From an uncultured Bacillota bacterium (GTDB lineage Bacteria; Bacillota; Limnochordia; Limnochordales; ZCTH02-B6): a stretch of DNA of 21,830 nucleotides. The position numbers and the translations under genes were made by a program. The stretch covers positions 1 through 21,830 of the forward strand of contig CALFSR010000233.1 of the NCBI GenBank assembly GCA_937916565.1, in the 5' to 3' direction. The notes under the pieces were generated by a model. It ran no database searches. It was not told where the DNA came from and was given only the letters and a program-made list of their open reading frames with translations. Shown here piece after piece: positions 1 to 6,436 of the stretch; the stretch's first letter is position 1; each line of letters begins with the position of its first letter.

Positions 1-176
1 AGGCCGTGGATCTCACCCTTGGCCAGGACGAGATCGACGTTCTCCAGGGCCCGGGTCCCGCTGGGATACACCTTGGTGATGCCTCGCATCTCAAGCCAAG
101 GCGGCGCCCCGGCGAGCACGCTGACTGGTTTGTACTGTCCGGCAGCGCCCGCGGGGGGCGCCGAACGATCAGGCAT
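1..176 (-). CDS. ABC transporter ATP-binding protein, N-terminal fragment (cut by window edge)
   Basis: Only the first 58 codons are inside the window; the gene runs off the left edge. The reading frame begins at an ATG (174-176 on the complement), with a purine-rich AGGGAAG just upstream. After about 28 low-complexity residues it enters a typical ATPase N-terminus, with LEMRGITKVYPSGTRALENV followed by D-L-V-L-A-K-G-E-I-H-G-L, the strand-turn-strand that comes just before the Walker A loop in sugar/nucleoside-type ABC ATPases. The Walker motifs themselves lie outside the window. It follows the BMP-family binding protein on the same strand after a 62-base gap. Known operons of this type run binding protein, ATPase, two permeases, so it probably powers the same nucleoside-type importer. 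The short N-terminal extension is slightly unusual. The family assignment is fairly safe; the substrate is inferred from the neighbour. Confidence 0.8.
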   Translation of the reverse strand, partial: MPDRSAPPAGAAGQYKPVSVLAGAPPWLEMRGITKVYPSGTRALENVDLVLAKGEIHG

Positions 177-238
177 CTTCCCTGCCTCCTTGTCGGTCGG
201 CGCCCCGCATCGACGGGCGGCCACCTCAGACCAGCGAT

Positions 239-1405
239 TTAATAGGTGGAGAGCACCCCGCGCCAGTACTCAGCGGTGTCGCGATCCAGGGCTTCCGGCA
301 CGACGTACTCGCCGGAGCGGATCTTGCCGTCCAGCTCGTTCAGGAGATCCCAAGCGAGCTGCGGGACCGCGGTCCGGGCGGCGTTGATCCCGGCAATCCG
401 CGTGGCCCGCTCCTCCGGCTGCATCTTGCCAGCCGCAACTGCCTCATCCATGAACACGTCCAGCATCTCCATGGTGCTGGCCGCCACGCCGCCCGCGCCC
501 AGGTTGAGCGTCACGGCGCCGCCCTGCCACGTGCCGTCCAAGGCACGCTTGATGGCCTCAAACACGCCGTTGTCCACCCGCTTCACCATGGAGACCGGGA
601 TGAAGCCGGGAGCAATCCAGTCCTGAGCGGAGTCGACGCCGATGGCGAAGGGCGGTCCGACCTCCTTGCCCTGTGCCCGGGCGACGCTCTCCACAGCCTC
701 GAACACGCCGAGGCCGGTGGCGCCGGCCACCGCGTACACGACCGTGGCGCCCTGACCGAGCATAGCTTCGGCGGCCGTCTTGCCGCGGGCGGGGTCATCG
801 AACGCGCCGGTGTAGGTGTAGAGGATGCGAACCTGCTTGTTGGTGCCGTGAATCTCGTTGTAGCGGTCAACGGCCCAGCGCACGCCGGCACGGTAACCGA
901 CCTCAAAGCGCAACAAGATCGGGATCTCGACACCGAGCACGATGCCGACCGTGTCGCCGCCGGCCTCGAGCGTCGTGATGGCCGCCAAGGCGCCCACCAG
1001 CGCGCTGCCCTCATGGTCTGCGAACGAGATGGACATCACGTTGGGCGCATCAACGAAGCCGTCGATGAGAGCGAACTTCTGGTTGGGGAACTCCTCCGCG
1101 ACCTGGGCCATCGCGTCCTGGATCAGGAAGCCGACGCCGACGATGACGTCGTGCTGGCGGGTGCGGGCCAGCGTCCGCAGGTTGGGCAGGAAGTCCGCCG
1201 TCGTGGCGCTCTCGACCTCGGTCACGCGCACGCCGAGCTCCCGTGCGGCCCGGTCGGCGCCGAGCGCAGCCATGTCGTTAAAGCTCAAGTCCCCGCGGCC
1301 GCCGACGTCGTAGACGACGGCGAGGGAGCCCTGGGCCAAGGCGCCCACCGAGACGGCCAGCAGCGAGACCAGCAACGCTGCAAGCAGTATGCTTGTCTTT
1401 CGCAT
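239..1405 (-). CDS. BMP family (Med/PnrA-like) ABC transporter substrate-binding protein
   Basis: This 388-residue protein has an N-terminal hydrophobic signal segment (about residues 5-24, ending A-L-A-Q) and then a periplasmic-binding-protein fold of the BMP/Med family. Family signs include the VVYDVGGRGDLSFNDMA stretch near residues 30-46 (binding-site Asp and Asn-Asp), a central IVGVGF strand, FALIDG near 110-116, SALVGALAA near 134-142 and FAIGVDSAQDW near 253-263. Relatives bind purine nucleosides or related ligands and deliver them to an ABC permease. The ATG start has a strong GGAGGAGG ribosome site (1416-1423 on the complement). The ATPase gene lies directly downstream. The mature N-terminus lacks the lipobox cysteine normally found on binding proteins of monoderm bacteria. 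The ligand could also be an autoinducer-like or other nucleoside-type molecule; the sequence does not settle this. Confidence 0.9.
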   Translation of the reverse strand: MRKTSILLAALLVSLLAVSVGALAQGSLAVVYDVGGRGDLSFNDMAALGADRAARELGVRVTEVESATTADFLPNLRTLARTRQHDVIVGVGFLIQDAMAQVAEEFPNQKFALIDGFVDAPNVMSISFADHEGSALVGALAAITTLEAGGDTVGIVLGVEIPILLRFEVGYRAGVRWAVDRYNEIHGTNKQVRILYTYTGAFDDPARGKTAAEAMLGQGATVVYAVAGATGLGVFEAVESVARAQGKEVGPPFAIGVDSAQDWIAPGFIPVSMVKRVDNGVFEAIKRALDGTWQGGAVTLNLGAGGVAASTMEMLDVFMDEAVAAGKMQPEERATRIAGINAARTAVPQLAWDLLNELDGKIRSGEYVVPEALDRDTAEYWRGVLSTY

Positions 1406-1433
1406 AGACCATCCTCCTCCGTTTGATTAAGTC

Positions 1434-1447
1434 CGACAAAATGTTGT
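1434..1447. promoter_or_regulatory. Short inverted repeat GACAA-N4-TTGTC upstream of BMP gene
   Basis: GACAA (1434-1438) and TTGTC (1443-1447) form a perfect 5-base inverted repeat with a 4-base centre, 28 bases before the BMP start codon and just upstream of its ribosome site. The position would suit a repressor operator, but a repeat this short can arise by chance. Confidence 0.25.
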
Positions 1448-1557
1448 CCTGGGGCGGGGTGCGCGGGCCGCCCAAAAAGCCCGAATCGTTGCCCCCGAAT
1501 CCCGGTCTGACTTTCTACAGGCGGGGTATCCTTCCCTGCCATGCTTCTCCAGGTGGA

Positions 1558-1585
1558 GACATCTGCCTGCGCGTGCCCAGATGTC
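1558..1585. repeat. 8-base inverted repeat in divergent region
   Basis: GACATCTG (1558-1565) and CAGATGTC (1578-1585) are perfect reverse complements separated by 12 bases. No T-run follows on either strand, so it is not an intrinsic terminator. It could be an operator for the BMP or DUF445 promoters, or a structural stem in the BMP leader RNA. Confidence 0.4.
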
Positions 1586-1737
1586 CCGGATGGCATGGGC
1601 AGTCGCCCGGACGGGCATACCGGAGGAGGGGCTAGTCCCGCAGGAAACCGAAGGTCGAGCCGGAATCAACACGAGGTTCACCGGTCACGGATGACCCGGC
1701 TTGCTTGGCTGGATGCGGGGAGAGGTGCCCGAGGGCC

Positions 1738-2358
1738 ATGTCGTTGTCTTTCTGGCTCATGCCGATAGTAGGCGGTGACATCGGCTGGGTGACGAACCTG
1801 ATCGCCATCCGCATGCTGTTTCGTCCCCGCCGTCCCATCCGGATCCCACTGCTGGGCGTGACGGTGCATGGCTTGCTGCCTAGCCGGCAAGAGCAGCTGG
1901 CCCAGTCGATCGGGCGCGCGGTCGCGGAGGAGATCATCTCCTTGGCCGAGGTGCTCGACCGCGTTGACATCCCTGGCCTGCGGGAGGAGCTCGTCGCAGC
2001 GGTCAGCCGGCACGTCGAGGAGCGGCTGCAGGGGAGCATGGCGCGCCTTTTGCCGTCCCAATGGCGGGCGGCGCTGGTTGGGTACGTCCAGGACGTGGTC
2101 GCCCGGGAGACCGGCCTGCTTATGGACTCCCTCATCGAGCGGGTCCGTGGCCGGGTCGAGGAGACGATCGACCTTGAGGCGCTTGTAGCCGAAAAGATCC
2201 TGGCGTTGAACCTTGACGAGCTTGAGGCGTTGGTCATACGGCTCGCCGGCCGGGAGTTGCGGGCCATCGTCGTCCTCGGGGCGGTGCTCGGATTTCTCAT
2301 CGGCCTCGGCCAGATGGGCTTGACGCTGCTTCTTCTAAGGGCGTCGAACCCGGGGTAG
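1738..2358 (+). CDS. DUF445 family membrane protein
   Basis: The product is a 206-residue protein of the DUF445 family (Bacillus YheB-like in its N-terminal part). The diagnostic signature is near the N-terminus: a hydrophobic segment, then GGDIGWVTNLIAIRMLFRP (about residues 12-30), and further on GLLPSRQEQLAQSIG. The middle is amphipathic and helical, and a second hydrophobic segment (about residues 178-204, AIVVLGAVLGFLIGLGQ) closes the protein, so both ends are probably in the membrane. The family's biochemical role is unknown. I chose the ATG at 1738 because the signature starts right after it and an AGAGGTG lies about 10 bases upstream; an in-frame start at 1705 would add 11 residues of poor quality. 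It is shorter than YheB, as is common for the compact members of the family. It appears monocistronic. Confidence 0.8.
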   Translation: MSLSFWLMPIVGGDIGWVTNLIAIRMLFRPRRPIRIPLLGVTVHGLLPSRQEQLAQSIGRAVAEEIISLAEVLDRVDIPGLREELVAAVSRHVEERLQGSMARLLPSQWRAALVGYVQDVVARETGLLMDSLIERVRGRVEETIDLEALVAEKILALNLDELEALVIRLAGRELRAIVVLGAVLGFLIGLGQMGLTLLLLRASNPG

Positions 2359-2424
2359 GGAGCGGCGCCAGCGGTGAGCTGGCCGCGGCGGTCGGGAAGG
2401 ACCGTTCCAAGGGCGCCGAGGTCG

Positions 2425-2453
2425 TTGACAGCGGGCAAAGCGGTCAATATAAT
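2425..2453 (+). promoter_or_regulatory. Consensus sigma-A promoter of thrS
   Basis: TTGACA (2425-2430) and TATAAT (2448-2453) are separated by exactly 17 bases, a perfect vegetative consensus. The expected transcript start near 2460 leaves about 370 bases of leader before thrS, enough for a T-box. Confidence 0.9.
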
Positions 2454-2459
2454 AATGCC

Positions 2460-2804
2460 AATGTAAGGACTGGGCCGCCTCCTCGAGCTTCGGGCGACAC
2501 GCTAGGGCGCCGGGATTCGCGGCCAAGTCGACAGACAGGCGATGCGGAGGACGAGTACGGGGAAGCCCCGCCGCCCAGAGAGCCGGCGCCAGTGGCTGAA
2601 AGCGCCGGCCGGCGGAACTCCGGAAAACCCCCTCCAAGCCGCCCGCCGAACGGAGGCGACCGCGGTCGCCGCATCCTAGTAGGCCGGGCCGGTCGGCGCC
2701 GTTACCGCCGCAATGAGGTGGGTGGCACGCCGATCATGCGCGCCGCCAAGCCGGGTGGAACCGCGAGAGGAGGACTCTCGTCCCGCATGGGACGGGAGTC
2801 TTTC
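2460..2804 (+). promoter_or_regulatory. T-box riboswitch of thrS
   Basis: The leader between the promoter and thrS carries the T-box core GGGTGGAACCGCG (2753-2765), which binds the acceptor end of uncharged tRNA and forms the antiterminator. A terminator hairpin follows directly. Upstream is a Stem I region with an AGTA (2554-2557) of the specifier-loop type and strong stems such as GCCGGCGC/GCGCCGGC. I could not fix the specifier codon with confidence. An ACT (Thr) at 2617-2619, flanked by short pairing CGG/CCG, is the best candidate. By family knowledge, uncharged tRNA-Thr would promote read-through into thrS. Confidence 0.85.
2773..2803 (+). terminator. Regulated terminator of the thrS T-box
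   Basis: GACTCTCGTCCC (2773-2784) pairs with GGGACGGGAGTC (2789-2800) over 12 positions with one G-T wobble around a GCAT loop, followed by TTT. The T-run is short, so termination may depend on other factors. It lies just after the T-box core, as expected for the alternative structure. Confidence 0.8.
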
Positions 2805-2828
2805 AATTTGCAAGGAGCGTGAGGCAGC

Positions 2829-4763
2829 ATGGCAGACGAACATGCGCCGGGCGGCAAGGTGTCCGTACGGCTGCCGGACGGGGCAATCCGGGAGTATCCC
2901 CCGGGCACGACCGTCGCGGACGTGGCCAAGGACATCGGCGGCCGCATCGGCCGGGAGGCGCTCGTGGCCCGGGTTAACGGGCGGCTGGTGGACTTGTTCC
3001 ACCGTCTGGAGCGCGACGCGGAGCTTGAGCTTTTGACCGCGGACACGGACGAGGGGCTTGAGGTGCTGCGTCACAGCACCGCACACGTTATGGCCCAGGC
3101 GGTAAAGCGCATCATACCGGAGGCGCGCCTAGCCATCGGGCCGCCCATCGAGAACGGCTTTTACTATGATTTTGACCTGCCGCGCCCGCTCAGCCCGGAG
3201 GACCTCGAGAAGATCACGGAGGAAATGCGGCGCATTATAAAGGAAGACTACGCGTTTTCCCGGGATGAAATGGATCGGGCTCAGGCCATCGAGTTTTTCC
3301 GGCAGCGGGGGGAGAAGTACAAAGTCGAGATCCTGGAGGAGCTCGACGACCCGCGGCCGAGCATCTACCGGCAAGGTGAGTTCATCGACCTCTGCCGCGG
3401 GCCGCACGTGCCGTCCACGGGCCGCATCAAGGCATTCGCGCTGCGCAGCGTGGCCGGCGCCTACTGGCGGGGCGACAGCAACAAGCCCATGCTGCAACGC
3501 ATCTACGGGACCGCCTTTGCCAGCAAGCAGGAGCTGGACAAGTACCTCGAGATGTTGGCCGAGGCTGAGCGGCGCGACCACCGGCGGCTTGGGCGGGAGC
3601 TTGACCTCTTCAGCTTCCGGGAGGAGGCACCGGGGTTCCTGTTCTGGCACCCCAAGGGGTACCAGGTGTACCGCACTCTCGTGGATTTCTCCCGGGAGCT
3701 GCAGGAGCCCCGGGGCTACCAGGAGGTCAGCACCCCGTGGATTTACCGGACGGTTCTGTGGGAGACATCCGGGCACTGGGCGCACTACAAGGACAACATG
3801 TTCCTCATCGACGCCGGCGGCGAGCGCATGGGCGTCAAACCGATGAACTGCCCGGGCCACTGCTTGTTGTACAGCCAGAAAGTGCACTCCTACCGGGACT
3901 TGCCGGTGAAGTTCGCCGAGTACGGTCCGCTCGCCCGGTATGAGGCGTCCGGCACCCTCCACGGGGCGCTGCGGGTGCGGGGTATGCACCAGGACGATGC
4001 CCATATCTTCCTGAGGGAAGACCAGATCGAAGAGCAGATCCGCGAGGTGCTCGACCTGGTCGACGCGATTTACCGTGCCTTTGGCATGGAGTACACCATC
4101 AAGCTTTCGACGCGTCCGGACGACTTCATGGGGGAACTTGAGACGTGGGACCGGGCCGAAGCGGCCCTCGTGCGGGCTCTTGAGGCAGCCGGGCGTGAGT
4201 ACAAGATCAACCCCAAGGACGGCGCGTTCTACGGGCCCAAGCTCGACTTCGACGTCACCGACGCATTGGGCCGGAAGTGGCAGTGCGCCACGGTGCAGCT
4301 GGACTTCCAGTTCCCCGAGCGGTTTGACCTCTACTACGTGGACCGCGACGGCAGCCACAAGCGGCCGGTTATGATCCACCGGGCCATCATGGGAACTCTC
4401 GAGCGCTTCATCGGGATTCTCGTGGAGCATTTCGCCGGCGCGTTTCCGGTGTGGCTCGCGCCGGTGCAGGCAAGGGTCTTGTCGATCAGCAGCGATCACG
4501 CGGCCTACGCGGCCGAGGTGCACCAGGCCCTGGTGCAGGCGGGCGTCCGGGCCGAGCTCGATGACCGCAACGAGAAGATCGGCTACAAGATCCGCGAGGC
4601 CCAGGTGCAGAAGGTTCCGTACATGCTTGTCGTCGGCGCCAAGGAGGTCGAGTCGGGCACCGTGGCCGTGCGTCATCGCAAGGCGGGCGACCAGGGCAGC
4701 ATGGCCGTGGCGGCATTCCTCGAGCGCATTCGCCAGGAGATCGCCAGCCGCGCTTTGGATTGA
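2829..4763 (+). CDS. thrS: Threonine--tRNA ligase
   Basis: This is a full-length 644-residue class II synthetase that charges tRNA-Thr in the cytoplasm. An N-terminal TGS domain (about 8-70) is followed by the editing domain, with its HSTAH motif (His82, His86), GPPIENGFYYDFD and the DLCRGPHVP loop. The catalytic core has the zinc ligands expected from E. coli ThrRS: Cys341 in MNCPGHC, His392 in QDDAH and His517 in IHRAIMG. Motif 3 is GTLERFIGILVEHFAG, and the C-terminal 110 residues are the anticodon-binding domain. The ATG start has AAGGAG 11 bases upstream and GAGG 4 bases upstream. Expression is expected to follow tRNA-Thr charging through the upstream T-box. The stop codon overlaps the -35 of the next transcription unit. 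Confidence 0.98.
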   Translation: MADEHAPGGKVSVRLPDGAIREYPPGTTVADVAKDIGGRIGREALVARVNGRLVDLFHRLERDAELELLTADTDEGLEVLRHSTAHVMAQAVKRIIPEARLAIGPPIENGFYYDFDLPRPLSPEDLEKITEEMRRIIKEDYAFSRDEMDRAQAIEFFRQRGEKYKVEILEELDDPRPSIYRQGEFIDLCRGPHVPSTGRIKAFALRSVAGAYWRGDSNKPMLQRIYGTAFASKQELDKYLEMLAEAERRDHRRLGRELDLFSFREEAPGFLFWHPKGYQVYRTLVDFSRELQEPRGYQEVSTPWIYRTVLWETSGHWAHYKDNMFLIDAGGERMGVKPMNCPGHCLLYSQKVHSYRDLPVKFAEYGPLARYEASGTLHGALRVRGMHQDDAHIFLREDQIEEQIREVLDLVDAIYRAFGMEYTIKLSTRPDDFMGELETWDRAEAALVRALEAAGREYKINPKDGAFYGPKLDFDVTDALGRKWQCATVQLDFQFPERFDLYYVDRDGSHKRPVMIHRAIMGTLERFIGILVEHFAGAFPVWLAPVQARVLSISSDHAAYAAEVHQALVQAGVRAELDDRNEKIGYKIREAQVQKVPYMLVVGAKEVESGTVAVRHRKAGDQGSMAVAAFLERIRQEIASRALD

Positions 4764-4788
4764 CGGCCCAGAAACGCTGTGATAGACT
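4760..4788 (+). promoter_or_regulatory. Sigma-A promoter of infC-rpmI-rplT
   Basis: TTGACG (4760-4765) and TAGACT (4783-4788) are 17 bases apart, with a TG one base before the -10 (extended -10). The -35 includes the thrS stop codon, so the two units abut directly. The expected start is near 4795, giving a leader of roughly 290 bases. Confidence 0.75.
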
Positions 4789-4794
4789 AATAAC

Positions 4795-5026
4795 GCTTAG
4801 TCAGGCGGGGAACGCATGATCCCCCGCCACGGGGAGAGGCTGGCGCCGAGTCGCCGGCCACGATAGGGCAAGGACAGGAGCCGCAGACAAGAAGAAGCGC
4901 ACCCCGCTTCTCACCCTGGAACGCCGGAGCGGTTGTTCCCAGGGTTCAGCAAGGCCGTCCTCGGGCAACGCCTAGTTGTATGGGAACGGACTCTAGGAGC
5001 GGGTGCGCCTATTGCACCCGCTTTTG
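4795..5026 (+). promoter_or_regulatory. L20-type leader of the infC operon
   Basis: The 324-base gap before infC is a structured leader. Visible stems are GGCGGGG/CCCCGCC (4804-4810 with 4822-4828), AGAAGCG/CGCTTCT (4893-4899 with 4905-4911), GTTCCCA/TGGGAAC (4935-4941 with 4981-4987) and a terminator-like hairpin at the 3' end. In Bacillus the same operon is controlled by ribosomal protein L20, which binds a leader RNA mimicking 23S rRNA and favours termination. Position, operon content and the terminal hairpin match that system. I recognise it by architecture rather than by primary sequence. Confidence 0.6.
4998..5026 (+). terminator. Leader terminator upstream of infC
   Basis: AGCGGGTGC (4998-5006) pairs perfectly with GCACCCGCT (5014-5022) around a 7-base loop and runs into TTTT (5022-5025). 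Lying about 60 bases upstream of infC, it is best read as an attenuator. Confidence 0.8.
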
Positions 5027-5087
5027 TCATTGCCGGGACGCCGCGGCTTCAAGGCCGCGGTGGGGAAGAATGCGGAGGTGATAGGAC

Positions 5088-5642
5088 ATTAGCAGAGACT
5101 TGAGGGTCAACGGGGAAATCCGGGTACGGGAAGTCCGGGTGATCAGCGCCGACGGCGAGCAGCTCGGCATCATGCCCGTCCGGGAAGCCCTGTTACTGGC
5201 GCAGGAGCGCAATCTTGACCTGGTGGAAGTGGCGCCCAACGCCCAGCCGCCCGTCTGCCGCATCATGGACTACGGCAAGTACCGCTACGAGCAGAGCAAG
5301 AAAGAGCGGGACGTGCGGAAGAAGCAAAAGGTGATCACGGTCAAGGAACTGCGCATGACCCCGAAGATTGACAACCACGATTTTCAGATCAAGCTGCGCA
5401 ATGCGGAGCGGTTCTTGCGCGACGGGGACAAGGTCAAAATCACCGTGCGATTCCGCGGCCGCGAGATCGTGCATGCAGATCTGGCCCGTGAGAAACTTGA
5501 GGATCTGGCCCAGCAGCTTCAAGCGGTATCGGCCATTGAGCGGCCGCCGCGGCTGGAAGGGCGGCAGATGATCATGATCCTGGCCCCGCGGCTGCAGCAG
5601 GAAGCCAAAGCGCAGGCTGCCCCGCAAGGTTCGCCATCGTGA
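5088..5642 (+). CDS. infC: Translation initiation factor IF-3, AUU start
   Basis: The product is a 184-residue IF-3, which binds the 30S subunit, checks the start codon and prevents premature 50S joining. I place the start at ATT (5088-5090). GGAGGTG (5074-5080) is spaced 7 bases before it, and the frame gives I-S-R-D-L-R-V-N-G-E-I-R-V-R-E-V, matching the conserved family N-terminus. The first conventional start, TTG at 5100, would drop four conserved residues and has poor spacing. The N-domain (EVRVISADGEQLGIM through VCRIMDYGKYRYEQSKK) and the C-domain (KELRMTPKIDNHDFQIKLRNA, FLRDGDKVKITVRFRGREI) are complete. AUU starts on infC are the known basis of IF-3 autoregulation. It is first in the infC-rpmI-rplT operon. 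Confidence 0.95.
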   Translation: MSRDLRVNGEIRVREVRVISADGEQLGIMPVREALLLAQERNLDLVEVAPNAQPPVCRIMDYGKYRYEQSKKERDVRKKQKVITVKELRMTPKIDNHDFQIKLRNAERFLRDGDKVKITVRFRGREIVHADLAREKLEDLAQQLQAVSAIERPPRLEGRQMIMILAPRLQQEAKAQAAPQGSPS

Positions 5643-5654
5643 GGAGGTACTCCG

Positions 5655-5852
5655 TTGCCTAAGCTTAAGACCCACCGGGGCGCGGCCAAGCGCTTCAAGA
5701 AGACCGGTACGGGCAAGTTCATGAAGAACCGCGCCTTCCGCAGCCACTTGCTGGAGCACAAGCCGGCTCGGCGGAAGCGCCGCCTGCGCAGCGCGTCCGT
5801 GCTGCACGAGAGCGAGCAGCGCCGCGTCAAGGCCCTGCTTCCGTACGCATAA
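5655..5852 (+). CDS. rpmI: 50S ribosomal protein L35
   Basis: This complete 65-residue L35 starts MPKLKTHRGAAKRFKKTGTG, the invariant family beginning, and ends in the usual basic RRKRRLRSAS...RVKALLPYA tail. The start is TTG at 5655 with a GAGGAGGT ribosome site 5-12 bases upstream. It follows infC after 12 bases, so it is surely cotranscribed with it. It is part of the large ribosomal subunit. Confidence 0.97.
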   Translation: MPKLKTHRGAAKRFKKTGTGKFMKNRAFRSHLLEHKPARRKRRLRSASVLHESEQRRVKALLPYA

Positions 5853-5908
5853 GGTTCGCCCGGCGCGCTGGGGTGGTTCCCGGGGGCCACGGCAGGGCAC
5901 CCGGGGTC

Positions 5909-5928
5909 GAAGTCGCGCGTCGCGCTTC
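5909..5928 (+). promoter_or_regulatory. Hairpin just upstream of the rplT ribosome site
   Basis: GAAG-T-CGCG (5909-5917) pairs with CGCGCTTC (5921-5928) with one bulged T and a CGT loop. It ends two bases before the GGGGGAGG ribosome site of rplT. The rpmI-rplT gap (96 bases) also holds paired CCCGGG blocks. It could affect rplT translation or RNA stability; nothing in the sequence proves this. Confidence 0.4.
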
Positions 5929-5948
5929 ATGGGGGAGGTTACTGAGAC

Positions 5949-6308
5949 GTGTCGAGGGTGAAGGGGGGCGTCGTCACCCGGCGCCGCCACAATAAGATTC
6001 TCAAGCTGGCCAAGGGCTACTGGGGCCGCAAGAGCCGGACGTTCCGCGCCGCGAACCAGCAGGTGCTTAAGTCGCTGTCCTACGCGTACCGGGACCGGCG
6101 CAACCGCAAGCGGGAGTTCCGGCGCCTGTGGATCGCGCGCATCAATGCGGCGGCCCGCAGCCAGGGACTTTCCTACAGCCGGCTCATCAACGGGTTGCAC
6201 AAGGCGGGCGTCACGGTGGACCGCAAGATGCTGGCCGACTTGGCGGTGCACGACGCCAAGGCTTTCGGCGAGCTTGTCAACGTGGCCAGGCAGCAGCTGG
6301 GGCTCTAA
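5949..6308 (+). CDS. rplT: 50S ribosomal protein L20
   Basis: This complete 119-residue L20 begins at GTG with a GGGGGAGGTT ribosome site 8 bases upstream. The protein starts MSRVKGGVVTRRRHNKILKL and continues with AKGYWGRKSRTFRAAN and the C-terminal globular part (GLSYSRLINGLHKAGVTVDR, LADLAVHDAKAF), all typical. L20 binds 23S rRNA early in 50S assembly and, in Bacillota, is the repressor of its own operon through the leader upstream of infC. A strong terminator follows, closing the operon. Confidence 0.98.
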   Translation: MSRVKGGVVTRRRHNKILKLAKGYWGRKSRTFRAANQQVLKSLSYAYRDRRNRKREFRRLWIARINAAARSQGLSYSRLINGLHKAGVTVDRKMLADLAVHDAKAFGELVNVARQQLGL

Positions 6309-6336
6309 GGGCACAAAGCCAACGCTGGCAGCCCAT

Positions 6337-6368
6337 AAGCACTCGGGCGTCCGGGTGCTTTTTCTTTA
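6337..6368 (+). terminator. Terminator of infC-rpmI-rplT
   Basis: AGCACTCGG (6338-6346) pairs with CCGGGTGCT (6351-6359) over nine positions with one G-T wobble and a 4-base loop, followed by TTTTTCTTT. It lies about 30 bases after the rplT stop and is a clean intrinsic terminator. Confidence 0.92.
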
Positions 6369-6436
6369 TCGCCGCAGTCGGTATTGGCCGCTGGCCCGGC
6401 GGTCCTGGGCCGAGCCTGGAGGAGTGAGCAGTACAA

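Larger units (their letters stand above)
1406..1737. other. 332-base divergent intergenic region
   Basis: This stretch separates the leftward BMP gene from the rightward DUF445 gene. I see no convincing coding frame and no convincing -10/-35 pair on either strand, although both genes need a promoter here. It contains an 8-base inverted repeat (1558-1585) and a small GACAA-N4-TTGTC inverted repeat close to the BMP start (1434-1447). I looked for a purine-riboswitch-like core because BMP transporters sometimes carry one, and did not recognise one. Confidence 0.5.

Noticed and set aside
1427..1681. Minus-strand open frame upstream of the BMP gene
   Set aside because: No family resemblance and no ribosome site; composition looks like translated intergenic DNA.
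1406..1737. Purine riboswitch in front of the BMP transporter
   Set aside because: I looked because such transporters can carry one, but could not find the conserved three-way-junction core by eye.
3129..4676. 515-codon open frame antisense to thrS
   Set aside because: A shadow frame produced by strong GC bias at third codon positions; no recognisable protein, and thrS on the other strand is certain.
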